NCBI GenBank assembly: GCA_021495925.1
Contig: JAKEKT010000085.1
Location: 62,001 to 126,000, forward strand
From: Diplodia intermedia
Taxonomy: Eukaryota; Ascomycota; Dothideomycetes; Botryosphaeriales; Botryosphaeriaceae
DNA: 64,000 nt
Direction of reading: 5' to 3'
The notes below the pieces were generated by a model. That model ran no database searches. It saw only the letters and a program-made list of their open reading frames with translations, and was not told the DNA's origin. Shown one piece after another: positions 21,289-34,510 of the stretch (within the stretch, counting starts at the first letter, position 1; each line of letters starts with the position of its first letter). A program made the translations under genes and the position numbers.

Positions 21289-23772
21289 TCAAACAATTTC
21301 AATTTCCACTTCGGACTGCTCTCCACGAAAAAGCGTCATATGTTCTCTCAGGGCCTCGACCATGTCACGCTGGTCGCTAAACTGGTGCATGGATTCTGCA
21401 AATCCTTTGTGGTCAGTGGTACAACCGGCTTGGTCGCACTGGATTGTTTCTATGAAGAGTCCCACTCTCCTGAAACAGTTCCGCTTCGTGCCAGTCTCTT
21501 CTAGCACGAGACCGATATCGATTAGATTGGCCTTTCTACCAGAGAATCTACCGTTGAGGGCGCGTCCCACTAGAAAGCATGCCAGTGTTCGTGGAGTCTC
21601 GAGCTGAGCGTCGGGAAAGAATTCGATATTTCGAAAAAGCGCGAGCTTGCAATCATGTGTACACTCCCAAAGAATGGAGTCACATTCGGCAGAAAGATCT
21701 GGTTCTTTTGTGCTTAGGTACAGCTTCCAGGATGATTCTTCAAAGGACAGAATCTCTGTAGGAAGGTCCTCTCGTGCCGATCTCAACGTCCACCTGAATT
21801 GCCTTGAATCTGGCTGATCTGGCTTGACTGGATATTTTTGCCTGTGAGGAAGGGGTACCGGCCGACAGCTTGCCAACCAGCCGCGGATTTTAAGTACGAC
21901 CGGCTGCACCAATTGCTTGAGAATGACTGATATCTGTGCAAATGGGGTTGCTGCTGGAAGCTCAGTGACCGTAGCAAGGCTTGGTTTCCTCATGGTCGTT
22001 GTCAGACGCACGCTGAGGCTGCTGACGCGACCTTTGATGCCGACCCAAGACCAGCTCGGAATACTAGAGTGGAGACCGTTGTATCCCTGTACAGTGTCTC
22101 TCGGTCTCCAATAATCTTCGCCGGCGTACCACAGAAGTTCGTACACGAATACAGGGAGCCATAGTCCAAACGAGGCCCGGTTTATGGGGTTCTTCTGTGG
22201 GAACTCAGCGATGCCTGCCAGTGCACTCAGTCTGTCGTCTTCGTTGCTAATGACTGCCCCACTGTATTGTTGCAGAACCCTTCTCCAAATATTGATCAGG
22301 TAGCTCGGATTACCGGTGCGTTTCCAGTCTGTTTTTTGCAATATTGTGAAGAGTTGCTTCCGCTCTTTTACCTCGGACAGGTGGTTGGCATCAGAGCGAG
22401 TGCTGTGCAGCCTGTGCTGGCATAGCACACACTCTCGGCACTCCCAAAGGATCTCGTCCCGGCAGAAGTGAATTGTTCGCGGCGACATCATGCGTTCCTG
22501 GTAGACCCATGCTCGAGAATCCAATACTTGGTCTTCCATGTGAGACCCCGATGTGATGCAGTTCAGAGATCCACGAAAGAACAGCAGTCTCTCCTCGTCT
22601 TCCCAGAGATGGCAGTCTTCCCGGTAAAGCGGCGAGCAGCTTCTGAAGCAGCCAGAATCACAATCACTGGAGTCTGCTGCAGCGATTGTGACCAGAGATC
22701 CCGCGTAAATCGAACCCATCCGAGAGACTTCGTGTGAAAAATCTTTACCATCACCTTGAATGATGCAGAGGGCATCGATCCATAAGTATCTTACTGTCAG
22801 TCTCCTGCAAACCTCTATTGCCTCTCGAATCGTTTTGGGTAGGATTTCAACTTTGATTCGAGAAAAGAACTCCTGGTAACTCTTGGTTTGGAGAGTGACA
22901 GTGGGGCAACGACCCCAACAGTAGCTCAGAGTGGCGTAAGGCTTAACGCCTATGTCACTCCCATAGACAAGGCGAACATCAGGCGAGGCCATTTCCAGGT
23001 CCAGTAGTCGGGTTGGCATGCATGGGTCCACAGGGCTTTTCTTGCATTCCTCATGCTGCGTTGTGCAATGTTCCAGCCACCCGGCTATCATTTGACATAC
23101 TGCGATGGACCCAGTAGAATTAGACCACCTGCATCGAGACTTAATTGGTTGTTCAGATACGTCCTTAAGTGCGCTGATGCAAAATTGCTGCTTGGTGTGT
23201 CTCAGGTGTTGATGGATCTTAACATTTGATAGTGGTACTGTGGCCCATTTTGTTGGATGAGTGTCGAAAAGTCCAAGCAAAATGCTACTGCAACCCCCCT
23301 CATGATCCCAACTCGGGCCGAATGGGGTTATGTAGAGTTGATTTCCACCCGAGGATCCAATTCTAATAGTTTCCTGAAATGGCTGTTCCTTGATCCGAAG
23401 CGCGCCGACGAAAAGCGCGCAAAGATGGCACCCGTTTTCAGCAGACTTCCGAAGGGAACTCAAGTCGGAGTGATGTTTCATGGTCCTCCTTGATTTCCAG
23501 TAAAGGAGGATACCAGGAAGTAACCGGTACTCTTCAAACCCGCCCTCCCCCCGAGTTGCCTCGCGCATTGTCTCATCTTCAAAGAAAGATTCTCTTTGCC
23601 AGTGCTTATCCGGTGTGTAGGTTGCAGCAACTTTCTGGCAGACGGAGCATAGCTGGTGCGGTATGACTGCAGACTCAAAATCCTCCGCCATGGAGGAGAA
23701 ATTGGGCAGGACCGAGAATGGAAGTGAACTCCTATGCTGTCGGAGAGAAGAATGGTTGCGCCAAAGAAGCAT
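21289..23772 (-). CDS. HET-domain protein (heterokaryon incompatibility type)
   Basis: A single frame of 827 aa runs from ATG 23772; an alternative ATG at 23691 would remove 27 residues and starts MAEDFES. The HET domain covers about 279-430: YATLSYCWG (279-287), then LPKTIREAIEVCRRL, YLWIDALCIIQ and the MGSIYAGSLVTIAAADS block, all canonical. A Cys-rich N-terminus (LCSVCQK, GCHLCALF) matches the region that precedes the HET domain in many members. HET proteins trigger growth arrest or cell death after non-self recognition in some fungi, but most are uncharacterised. The start codon lies at the edge of a repeat shared with 55.9 kb, so its promoter may be repeat-derived. There is no intron and no visible damage. 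Confidence 0.9.
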   Translation of the reverse strand: MLLWRNHSSLRQHRSSLPFSVLPNFSSMAEDFESAVIPHQLCSVCQKVAATYTPDKHWQRESFFEDETMREATRGEGGFEEYRLLPGILLYWKSRRTMKHHSDLSSLRKSAENGCHLCALFVGALRIKEQPFQETIRIGSSGGNQLYITPFGPSWDHEGGCSSILLGLFDTHPTKWATVPLSNVKIHQHLRHTKQQFCISALKDVSEQPIKSRCRWSNSTGSIAVCQMIAGWLEHCTTQHEECKKSPVDPCMPTRLLDLEMASPDVRLVYGSDIGVKPYATLSYCWGRCPTVTLQTKSYQEFFSRIKVEILPKTIREAIEVCRRLTVRYLWIDALCIIQGDGKDFSHEVSRMGSIYAGSLVTIAAADSSDCDSGCFRSCSPLYREDCHLWEDEERLLFFRGSLNCITSGSHMEDQVLDSRAWVYQERMMSPRTIHFCRDEILWECRECVLCQHRLHSTRSDANHLSEVKERKQLFTILQKTDWKRTGNPSYLINIWRRVLQQYSGAVISNEDDRLSALAGIAEFPQKNPINRASFGLWLPVFVYELLWYAGEDYWRPRDTVQGYNGLHSSIPSWSWVGIKGRVSSLSVRLTTTMRKPSLATVTELPAATPFAQISVILKQLVQPVVLKIRGWLASCRPVPLPHRQKYPVKPDQPDSRQFRWTLRSAREDLPTEILSFEESSWKLYLSTKEPDLSAECDSILWECTHDCKLALFRNIEFFPDAQLETPRTLACFLVGRALNGRFSGRKANLIDIGLVLEETGTKRNCFRRVGLFIETIQCDQAGCTTDHKGFAESMHQFSDQRDMVEALREHMTLFRGEQSEVEIEIV

Positions 23773-23946
23773 GAATCAGTCGAGGCCACAAAGCGACAAT
23801 GCGAGACTCTCCGCCGGTGCGTGGCGAGGTGGGAAAGCGGAGAAGGAGGCGAGGTTGCACGTTCGACACGTTTCCACAAGGCTGCTGCTCAACGTCATCC
23901 GACCACTCCGCTGCTTACATGCATGCCGCTGCAACTGCGATTGGCC
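23764..23946 (-). repeat. Dispersed repeat, copy A (HET gene 5' end)
   Basis: Reading on the HET strand, the sequence from about 23946 down to 23764 matches 55868-56060 on the + strand with substitutions and small gaps. Shared blocks include GTAAGCAGCGG, CAGCCTTGTGGAAACGT, CTTTCCCACC and GGAGAGTCTCGCATTGTCGC. The match ends at the HET start codon (ATGCTTCTTTG here, ATGCTTTTTTG in copy B). Confidence 0.85.
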
Positions 23947-24242
23947 AGTCCAAAAGAGCTGAAGGGCTCGTTCGAACTGGACCGTCTACTAGAAACTAAT
24001 AGTTATGTCGAAAACGATGGTGGTGCAAGTAAACGAGCTTCGCGCGATTCACGACAATTGAGGAAAGAGACAAAGAGTAGCTTCATGTGTTGGTCGCTTT
24101 CATTCGTTTCCGCCTGCTGCGATTTCTGTCGCGATGGACAGCTGAGTATCTTAAAAATAGACTAGAGAAATGAATACAACAAAACGCCTTTTCTACCCAC
24201 ACCTCTCTATGATCGCAAACCTCCGGTAGACCCCAACAGGAT

Positions 24243-25304
24243 CTACACCTTCTTGTAGCCGGCAGCGGCATCAACGGACGTGGCAGCAGCACGGACCGCA
24301 TCGTCAACGGAAACAGTAGGAATGAAGCCCTGGGGGTTGACGTCCATGCCAGTCGTGGCAATGCCGGCAGCGGTGCTGTTGATGCCAACGGTGATGTAGC
24401 CGACAAGACCGTCGCTGATGTCGTCGCCCAGGTACTCGACGGAGATCATGGGGCTGGCGCCGTTGGTGCCGGTGGCGGTCAGCAGGGAGTCCTCGCTGTT
24501 GAGGGTGCGGTTGAGGGTCTCGAGGTGGGCGGCGTATGGGGCCAGCTGGTAGACGGCGTCGAGCAGGTCCTCGTCGAAGAAGAGCTGGCCGATGTGCTGG
24601 ACGGACGACGCGCTGTACGAGGTGCCGTTGGAGACGTTGGCCTGGACCGTCAGGTGGATGTGCGTGGTGCGGGTGACGTAGTAGCCGGGGAACTTTGTCA
24701 GGAACTCGACCATGCCCTCGCCGTCGCTCTTCATGATGCCGCGCAGGAACGTCTCGTCGTCGGTCGTGCCGTCGGCGCGCTTCTCCCAGCCGTCCAGCAG
24801 CTCGGCCGTCTGCGGGTCGATGCCCGTGTACGACGAGTAGGAGCCGGTCGAGTTGCAGTTCCAGATGGTGACGGCGGCGTTGGGCAGCGGCTCGCACGTC
24901 TCGACGTCCAGCAGGCCGATGTCGAGGTAGAAGTCGAGGCCCTCCTGGGTCTCGCGCAGGTCGTGGCGCAGGATCTCGTTGTCGATGCCGTACGGCCCCC
25001 AGATGGTGTCCTCGGCCAGGATGCACGTGTCGTTCTGGATGGTCGGGTAGATGGAGCGCTTGTCGACGTCGGCCAGGTCGCGCTTCTCGTGGATGCGGCC
25101 GTCGCGCACCTGGCGCTTGTACAGGCTGCGCGACCGCTTCTCCATGAAGGCCGCCTTGCGCTTCTCGATGGCGGCGGCGCACTTGCTGGAGCCGCGGGTG
25201 AGCAGCTCGTGCTCCTGCTGCGAGGCCTCGTCCGTGTGCTTCTCCGGGTGGGCGGCAACGAGGGCGGTGGCGCTGAAAAGCGCGGCGATGATGGAGAACT
25301 TCAT
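24243..25304 (-). CDS. Secreted intradiol dioxygenase-like protein
   Basis: A single exon encodes 353 aa. MKFSIIAALFSATALVAA is a signal peptide, followed by a Lys/Arg-rich propeptide-like region with KR sites (KRQ, KRD, KRS at about 62-85), so maturation by a Kex2-type protease is possible. Likely non-haem Fe(III) ligands are Y105 (WGPYG), Y208 or Y209 (PGYYVTR), H215 and H217 (THIH), arranged as in protocatechuate/catechol 1,2-dioxygenases. Several N-glycosylation sequons occur (NDT, NST, NGT, NRT). Extracellular fungal members of this family act on aromatic compounds; substrate and direction here are not established. The start at 25304 was chosen for the signal peptide; an upstream frame extension from 25349 is unlikely. 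Confidence 0.88.
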   Translation of the reverse strand: MKFSIIAALFSATALVAAHPEKHTDEASQQEHELLTRGSSKCAAAIEKRKAAFMEKRSRSLYKRQVRDGRIHEKRDLADVDKRSIYPTIQNDTCILAEDTIWGPYGIDNEILRHDLRETQEGLDFYLDIGLLDVETCEPLPNAAVTIWNCNSTGSYSSYTGIDPQTAELLDGWEKRADGTTDDETFLRGIMKSDGEGMVEFLTKFPGYYVTRTTHIHLTVQANVSNGTSYSASSVQHIGQLFFDEDLLDAVYQLAPYAAHLETLNRTLNSEDSLLTATGTNGASPMISVEYLGDDISDGLVGYITVGINSTAAGIATTGMDVNPQGFIPTVSVDDAVRAAATSVDAAAGYKKV

Positions 25305-28300
25305 GGTGAACGAGTGAGGTATGAGTATGAAGAAAGAGGACGTGACCAATGAGAGGCTATGGGATTGTAACTGGAGTTGTTGCTTGCTTCTGCCTCTGAT
25401 GTCCCGCCGGACTGCCTACTTTATACACGCATTCACTACACAGCATGGAGACCTCAACAACGCGTAACCCACGATTACGGCACAGGAAGACGCGCGGTGT
25501 CATTGGCTTGCCCGGTGCGAATTATACCGAAGGTGGAAATCGGACCGATGGCTATAGGATGTGATAGGGGCCGGTGTTCTCGAAAGCTGCCTGATCGGAG
25601 TCGTTGTCCGGCGGCAGTGCTCCGGGGGCATACGTACCACTCGCTCGCAAATGCCAATTGCGATGGGACGAGGGAAGAGATTGGCGAAAAGGCGGACAAA
25701 CAGCGTAAGCTGGAAGCGACGCTCTGATCTCCGGCAGGCGCGCGACACCAAGGCCAAACATTTCTTATTGAGGCAGTGCGCGTCGTCGACGCACGAGCAC
25801 TGCTTTGCGCCCCTACTACTCTGCGCTGCGCTGTACTATTGCTAACGCCTTTGTGATGCGACTCTCGTGATTGGACGGCGATCCACTTTATTGCTTCGTC
25901 GCACTGTTGCACTGCCATATCCAGCTATCGTCATGCACTGCGCGGCCTGGCACTTTTGAAAGCCGTCTTGCCGCCATCTCACGCCACTGTTTTGCAGTCG
26001 TGCTTCTTTCGTTCGGAGCCTGAGAATCTCTTCCTTGAGTTGCCACCCCTTTCCAACGACTCCGGCCTCCTCTTCCCCTTTGGCTTCTTCCTCTCGTCCC
26101 AGATGCTTACTGACAGCGGGGTTCGAAATGTTTGAGCCTGTTATTTCTCGCTGCTGCATGGAAACATCTACACATAAGAGGCGAACTTTGAAAAAGATGG
26201 AAAAATACATCCAAACCCACGATTCGACTACCCAAGCAAGTAGAGTGTAAGAGTTTCGCGAGACTCGCAAATGGCTGTGTCGTCACTGGCCACGACTTGA
26301 TCAGAAAGGCGCATCATCGGCAAGCCACAGTCGTCGGCACCCAAGCCACGCGGCAGGCGCAGGATCAGAAACCGGGCAGGAATCCTCCGGGCTGTGACAG
26401 CTTCAGCTTTCGTGAAACACGGGCCTGGCCCCGTTTCAGATGCGGCCGGCGGGGCCCAAGAAAAACAAGCAGCGCGCCGTCAGCTGGCCCAGCCCGGATG
26501 CCTTTACAGGACAAGTCCCGTACCGGACCTCGCGAGTACCTAGTGCGGCTCAGCTGTTGTGGCTTCAGTCGAAACTAAACTAGCGATCCCGCAGTACCGT
26601 ACCGTCGGACCGCCCACGGCTTCAGGTTGGTCGCGCCGGCTTGCCGACCGGGTCACGAACGGCGTGCCTCTCCAGCATGTTCGCGCCGTTGGCCGGTTTC
26701 CGTGGTTCTGGACGGACGCCGTCTTGGTTTGGGTCGTATGATGCTCCAGTAGTGTCGTATGATTTTCTCGCAAGGCTGAGGATTGTTACCTTTATCCTCT
26801 TTGGGCTAGCGGCGGTGGGTTCGAAGTTCGAGGGTGGATGTGTCTCTCTGGAGCAAATCGGCCACCTGCTCTAATGGATGATCCTGACTGGGCGTGACAG
26901 GAGCTCGAACGGGTATGGTCGAGAGACCGAGGGCGCGCGCGACGACGAATCGAGGAGTCCGATCAACACTTGACCACCTCGTCGATCCTACCCAGCGAAC
27001 AATGACGCCCATCTCATCCACGCTACGAGGCCGGCTTTCTTGGTATCGCGGCGGCTTCATCGGCAGGAATGTGGAGTTGAGGCCAACACGCGATATCTCC
27101 AGCCTTTGCGACGGCATTGACATCCTGAAGGTTGCGTCAGCCCCGCATGCAGTGCTAACCCCAGGTTTCAACACCGGAGCCTCGCGACAGCCTCATTATC
27201 GTGTCCAGCAAACTGCGACTGCACGTGTCGACGAACTCTGGTGGCGAGAGTGGCGGGAGTGGCTTGCCGCAACCTGGTGGATGTGCCATGGCGTTAGCGT
27301 TCCGCATGGTGAGGGAGCGTTAATGCGCGCCTGGTTCGTCCGCATTTTCCCAAATGGTCGCGCGACTTTGACCGATGGCCCGGAAACTCCAGTACACTTG
27401 CCATCATCGACTGGAAGCCGAAGGATTGCTTCAAACACAGGCGGACATGCGTGCCGGCCAATGACGATGGTTGAAGGCTTGAGAGGTCTGGATTGTCGCT
27501 TGACGACATGTGAGTCCTTCGTTCCTGTCGGGGCTCCGATCGAATTGCTGGCAGGACCAGAGTGATGGCTGCCGATCCCTGCTTCAACGAGCCCTCTCTG
27601 AAGCACCACTTGACTGTACTGTCAGCAATTGTGGATGTTAACTCGTAATGTCTCTTGGTGTTCGTTAGTCTGGATCGAAGGGTCGGTGTAAATGACTCTT
27701 CTAGTCCGTTCACCGCTCGGTGGTTGCCGCGACTGACTACGAGTTGCATTCCCATCTCAGGACTTTGGAGAGCATGGCAAAAAAGGCCATCGGCCGCTGT
27801 TGTGTTGTCAGCGACCGCTGTCCTATTGCGCGCAAAAGGAGAAGGTGGTTGCATGCACTTTTATAGGTACCAGCCTGTAAGCGAAGCCATCGATGAGACG
27901 AAGTAGCCTGACCTATCCTTGACCGGGCAGTGATGTTCACTACTTGGCATCGCCCATCGTTTATTGAAACGTTGAGAGGCTAGAACGATGGCTCTGCCAT
28001 GGGCGAACCTGGTTCCCCCTTTCCGAGTCGCAGAACTGCAGGGCGACTTCACCGTCACACAGTTATAGAAAGTCCGCGGACTGATCCACCTCGTTTTCTT
28101 ATCACTTGGCAGCACGGAACCCGCCACGGAGGTCGGCGAGGCAGGAAGGGGAAGCTTGCGATCAAGCTTCAATGCAGGTCTCCGCCGCGTCTCCACCCGC
28201 GACCGCCTGGACCATTTCTCTGCAACACAGCACACCCCGAGGTCGCAAAGAAAGGGGTCAACGAGGAAGGTGGAGTGTCGAAAACATCGAAGGGCGACGG

Positions 28301-28956
28301 CGTTTTTGCCTTGCACGAACCAGAAGCCGAAACGCTTGCATGGTGTTGCGGCGACTTCGGAACAGGTTCTGCTGATCGGCGCAAACCTTAAGGCGAATGG
28401 CAACACACGCATCATCGGACTGACTCGAGAAAAACAAAAGAGCTGAGGCAGCGCAGCGCTTGGCGGCCGTTTCCGGCTCCGATCCGATCAGGGGCGCAAC
28501 AAACGTCGTTTGAACAGTACGGCGGCCCGGCGCCGGGGATGAAACGAGAGGAAACTGCGCGCACACCGGGATCGGATGCTACAACATCGGAGGCGAGGGG
28601 GATACGTGCGGAGGCTCACAAATCCGACGGGACGGTCCAGGCCTGCGCACCAGAAACGGGAAGGAAGAAGCTGTGCCCCTCCACTATACAAGCTATTAAT
28701 GGGGCTGCCGCTGGCTGGTCCAATCCGCTCGCGGAAGGCGGCCGGAGCAAGTGGAACAGTTGTTGTCGGAGCTGGTGTTGTGCCACGAGGCGAAATTGCC
28801 TCTGCGTCGGATTGAACAAGCATCAGGGTACGCCCAACGAGGAAGCTGGCTGTGAAAACTCCTTCCGGAAGGCGGTGGCCGAAGAGCGGCGAAACCGTGC
28901 TGAAGGAGGGAGCAGCTCGTGCTGCACTCCGCCGCCATCCGCTGCTTACAACATGC
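25305..28956. other. 3.65-kb gene-poor stretch left of copia copy 2
   Basis: Many overlapping short frames occur on both strands (the longest, 26894-27565 +, opens with GTG and has no domain). Composition is ordinary, without RIP bias, right up to the insertion site at 28957. I cannot support a gene here; decayed coding sequence is possible. Confidence 0.4.
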
Positions 28957-28961
28957 CTTTG

Positions 28962-29158
28962 TGTTGGTGCCCCTGCACGGCCCCACCGGCAAGCAGGCAC
29001 GGCATCTGCTTAGTCAGCCTATTCACCGCTCCTTGCGGTAGGTGGCCTGTTACGGAACGCCACCGGCCTCTTATTTAGTAGCTTAGATTACTACTATATA
29101 AGCAGCTTAGATAGCTTCTTAATTTAGTAGTAATCGTTTGCACGCTTAGCGTTTTATA
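28962..29158 (+). repeat. 5' LTR of copia copy 2
   Basis: It starts TGTTGGTGCCCC and ends GTTTTATA. The first 115 or so bases are nearly intact and the right half is increasingly mutated, so RIP damage begins within the LTR and deepens inward. Confidence 0.93.
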
Positions 29159-32100
29159 GGTTATAAGCCCTCTTTAAACTTCCGTTCTTTATTCTTCGTT
29201 ATTTACCTACACGATTCACGCCGTTATTCGAGAAGTGGCCGCAGCGCTAGTTCCGATTAGACAGTCCATAATATCGTTATAAAGTCGCACGAAGATATCT
29301 CTATAGGTAATACGCTTATAAGCACCCCTTCGCCCTAGCCGGTAATAATCTAAGCGACGATACTCTCGGCTAGTTAACTCGACGTCTTCTAGGTCTAAGA
29401 CGGTTTAGTATAGCTACTAAAGATATCGTCTATTCTTACTAGCCTAGAAAACTATCTTTTCTAGCGTAATAAGCTTCTCGCCGTTACGCGTATTTAAGGC
29501 CTCGTTATATGGCTTAAGCATAAGCTTCTTCCTACTAACACCTACGACGAGAGGCAACGGATCTACTAAATAATACTCTAAGAGAAGATAATATAGCTAT
29601 TACGTAAGAGCGTCGTACTAAGTATCTATAACCCCGTCGCGAGAGACGGCGAGTCACTCTATACGATCTTTATAAAGATTAGAGTATCTATAGGTGCCTA
29701 GAGGCCTCTCGATCTATAGTAGTAAGCGTTTAATCTATTTAGAGAGAACGTTAAGCTAGGTACGTCTATAAAGAACTATATTCTTATCTTTTAGAATAAA
29801 TTACGTTATCTAGAGAATTAGAGTATTAAGATATCTAAGGGCTTTATTCTCTTATATCTTCTATATACTATAAATAGAACTTAATAGGCTTCTTAGCGGC
29901 AGCTTACCACTTATAACTAATAGTAGTACACGTTACTATAGGCCTATTCGAACCCTATAGACCTTATATAAGAGATCGTATAGTAATTCGTTTACATATA
30001 AGAAGACCCCTCGCATTAGGCCCATTCTATCGTACCCGCATCTAGTAACGATAATAAGTAAAATAAGGTCGCTAAGAATGTCTCTAAGAGGCCGCCTTTC
30101 GATACCTCTTACTTATACTATAAGAAGATAGGTTATTAGAGTAACGACTACTAGACTAAATACCCTAATTTACGTTCTAAATGGCTTAAGAAGAAGAAGA
30201 AACCTAAGATAATTAAGAACGTTAACTTTACTAGAGTAATAGAGGTCGCCTCGATGGCTCTTTACTAGGCGATACTTATCTAGAATATTACTAAGAATTA
30301 AATCCTCAATTCTAGCGTAATAACACATATAACATATAATCTTTTACTTCTCTACGATACTAGAAATATTAACCTATTCGTATAGGGCCTTATAGGCTTT
30401 ATAAAGGCGTCTAAGATCGGCACTATTAAGATATTATATTAGTTAAGCACGGGCTAGATAACCCGCCTAGTGTTAGACGAGATATTATACGTGTCTTTAA
30501 TATCGTATAACCTTATATCGCTCTCTCGCCTACGCCGCTACGGCGCCTAGATAAATACTATAAGCGGTAAGCTACTTAATCGGAATAATCGCGAGGTCGC
30601 CTAGACTTCTATATAGTAAGGCTTATACGTTCTTCGCTAGTATAACCCTATAATATCTATAGATGTTATAATATCTATAACGGCTACGGTAGCTACGCCG
30701 TAGTAGGTCTTATCGTAGGCCTTAGAACGACCTATAGTAGCGGCTCTTATCGCTTATCACCCGATAAAGCGAGCCTTACTAGAGGACTAGCATCGCCTAA
30801 TAGGTTATATAAATAAGAAGACACTTCTTAAGCTCTCTAAGCTTATAAAAGAATATATCTTAACGATATATAAGCTTAATTTATGCTATACATGCCTTAT
30901 AAGTAACCCCTCGCGGACATCTATATCTTATAGGCACGAGTAAGCTTCTTACTCGTTTTAACGGTTATTTCTTAACTTTTTTAGCGTAGAACCACGCGGG
31001 TTAAACGAAGAATCGTCCGTTCTATTAATAATCGACGATTATTTACGATATCGTTAGATTCTCTTTATCGGTAAGGGCCACGTAATACTTCTAGTATAAA
31101 ACGCCTAGCTTCTTAAACGATAGCGAGAGCACTAGAAGGTCGCTATTACGTATATACGTATTAATAACGACTCTTCTTAGATATCGCTAGCCGAAGAGCT
31201 TATCTAGTAGAGTATTAAGATTAAATAGACTATCTCTTACTACTTCTAGTAGAACGGTGTATCTAAAAGAAGAGTACGCATAGTTACGAAGTACGCGCGG
31301 GCACTTCTCTACGAGGTTTACTTTACGCTTATTAAGCGTTTAGGGCTTAAGCTAGAGTAGTAAAGGTTTCTATAGCTAGAGGCGGTACGCTATTAAGTAT
31401 ACGTCTATAATAGAACTCTAACACGCGCGAATAAAGATATAAGAACGCCGCATAAGCTTCTCTATAAGAAGAAGCCTTACGTAGATAACCTTTATCTATT
31501 TAGAGTAGTTACTTATATATACGTGCCTTTAAACACGCGTACGGTAGATATACGTCCGCTAGAGCGTCTATAGAAGATAGTCTTACGCGCCTAGATAGGG
31601 CTCTTTATAAGCTACGAAGAAGAGATAATTTAGCGTATATATTTACTATAGTAGAAACGTATTAAACGCACGCGTAGTACTCGTATCTTAATAATAGATC
31701 TCTTAGAAGAATAATTACTTCTAGTAGATAATCTCGCTTTCGACGTTTCTCTTATAGTAGTATTCGACGAGATGTACGATACGACTCTATATAGCCCTAC
31801 GCTTTCGCTAGCACCGGCGGACGCGTTTAACGAATCTATAGAACTATTCGATCGACCGTAGTTACTACTAGTTTAACCATTACCCTTATCTTTAGTAGGG
31901 GTAAAATCTAGTATTAAGGCTAGTAACGGGGACCCGATCGCTAAGACGGTAGAATCTAGGCCCGTGCTTAAAGAGCCGCCTTACCGCCTATCTTAAGTAG
32001 ATAGCGCTAGACCTATTCGGGTAAGCGCTAAACCTACTATAGTAGTTTCTAACGTTATTAAACCCTACGTTCTTCTAAGCGAGAAATAGGCCCGGCTATA

Positions 32101-34510
32101 GAACCCTATAAATTTACTTTAAATAGTAAAACATTATAATACTAAACGAACTAGTACGGCTATCGTATCTACGAAAGCTACTTCTTTACTCTTAGAAGAT
32201 AGAACTTACTAGGTACTAGACCTAATAGACGGTATTAAACCCTCGTCTTAATATATAATCGAATACGCTCTAGATAAACTTTATCTCTTACTCGTTATTC
32301 CCGCTAAACGTCTTCTTTTAAACTACCTTATTAAAGACGTTTCTAAACCTAAATCTAAGCGCTTAAGGGCTTTTATAATATAGGTAATCGCCGTAATAAT
32401 CGCGTACGTGGTAGATAACGATAGTATCGATTCTATTAATGCTAAACCTCGTGGGCTAAAGGCCGCTATAGCCTCATCTAACTAGCCTAATTAGAAAGAT
32501 ACTTATAAGCGCGAGTTAATCTCGCTAAACTAGCTAGGTTTCTAGACTCTCGTGCCGCGGCCTACCGACGCTAAGGTTATTTCTAGTAAGTAGGTCTTCC
32601 GCATAAAGAAGAATGAACACGATAATATCTAATAATATAAGACACGCTAGATCGTGTATAGTAACCTTTAGAAGTAAGGCTTCTTAGATAATATCTTCGC
32701 TAGTACGGCCCGCATAATAATCTTTAGAATAATAATCGCTCTCTACGTCTCTTTAGACTAGTAGATAACCTACTACGATATTAGCATAGCGTTTCTTTAA
32801 GGTAATCTAGGTTTATAGATAGTATATATTTAGTAACCTTATGGCTTTAAGAACTCTAATAGGCCTTATAAGATCTATCTACTTCGTAAGGCGTTATACG
32901 AGCTCCGCGAAGCTCCGCGCCTCTAGTTTAAACGACTCGCTTTATTTCTTCTCTTAATAGAGTTTAAAGCGACTACCGCGGATTCTTATCTATACACGAG
33001 AGACAACTACTAGTTATTAGTATACGTAGATAACCTACTTATTACCGCCGTAATACTAAAGAAGCGTTAGAAGGTTACTACTACTATCTATAGTAAGTTT
33101 ATTATAAAGAACCTCGGCCTTCTCTCTTACTACTACGGTATAAGGGTCGTCTAGCATAAAGACGATAGTATATCGCTACTTTAAGACGCTTATATTAAAT
33201 ACCTACTATAGCGCTTTAGTATAAATACCTATAAGGCGGCAAGATACCCTATATAGTAGAATAGAAGTGTACGAACTAATAACTATTAGCCCTTAGATAA
33301 GACGATATAACGATACGCTAAACTTACTAGTTATCTTCTCTAGCTAAACGTCGCTACTAGGCCTAATATCTTCTTCGCTATAACGTTTAGCACGCGCTAG
33401 ACGTCTAATTTAATAGATAAAAACTACGCGTAGATAAAAATAGTGCTACGATACCTCTTAGACACTCGCATGCTTATCTTATACTATAGGCCTCGCCTAT
33501 CTACCCTCTTAGGGTGGTTAGATTCTTCACATACCGACGACTTTAACACTAGAAGAAGTAGTATAGGCATACTATTTACGATCACCGGTAGCCCTATTAT
33601 ATAAAAGGCTAGATTATAATATATAGTAATTCTCTCGTCGTTTAAAGCTAAATACGTTGCCCTCTCGCACGCCTCGCGGAAGTATATCTATATAAGAAAC
33701 CTTCTTTAGAAGCTTAGTAGACTTTAGAAAGAACCTATCACGATCTATAATAATAATCTTAAGGCCGTAAAGTTTACTAATAACTCTATAATAATCTCTT
33801 CTAGAATACGTTACATTAACGTTCACTACTACTTCTTACGTAAGAAGATAGCGAAGAATATTATTCGCATTTAGTAGGTTTCTACGACTCTTATAGTAGC
33901 TAACGGCCTTACTAAGCCGCTAGTAGATATTCTATTCGATAACTTTATTCGCCTACTAGATATAGAGTAGGTCTAATAACACTATAAGAACCTACTCTAT
34001 TAGGCGTTAGATAGCTATAAAAGCTACGCCGCGACGACGACCTTTCTTATTTAATACTATAAGAATTCTACTATCTAATTTAGAGTCTAGTAAGGGCACG
34101 CGCTTCTTTCTCGCTACTACCATCTAGAGAGTATATAAATCTTTCTTCTTATATTCTACTATCTTCTCTTCTTTAACATCACGATCGTCTCCCGCGAGAG
34201 AGAGAGTAATAATTATTACTCGCGATAATAAGTAGAGTTTCTAGTTTCGGATAACGGTTCTTCTCTTCACGCTTACTTATCTAAATAAGAATATTACTAC
34301 GTTATAAACGGCTTAGAATATTAACGTTCTATTATAAACGGTTTAGAATATTAACTTCGGCCGCTTAAGAAAGTAACTAGCGCGTTTTATACTTATTTTA
34401 TATAGCTTATTACGCGTTATATTTATTCCCTTCACCCTCCGTTGCTTAGTTAAAACCTTAATATCACGGCTAGTAGGCCTTACGATAGCCTCTACCTTCT
34501 TAGAGGGGAG

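Noticed and set aside
26894..27565. 223-codon plus-strand frame
   Set aside because: It opens with GTG, overlaps equally long minus-strand frames, has odd composition (rich in Trp, Arg and Thr), and no recognisable domain.
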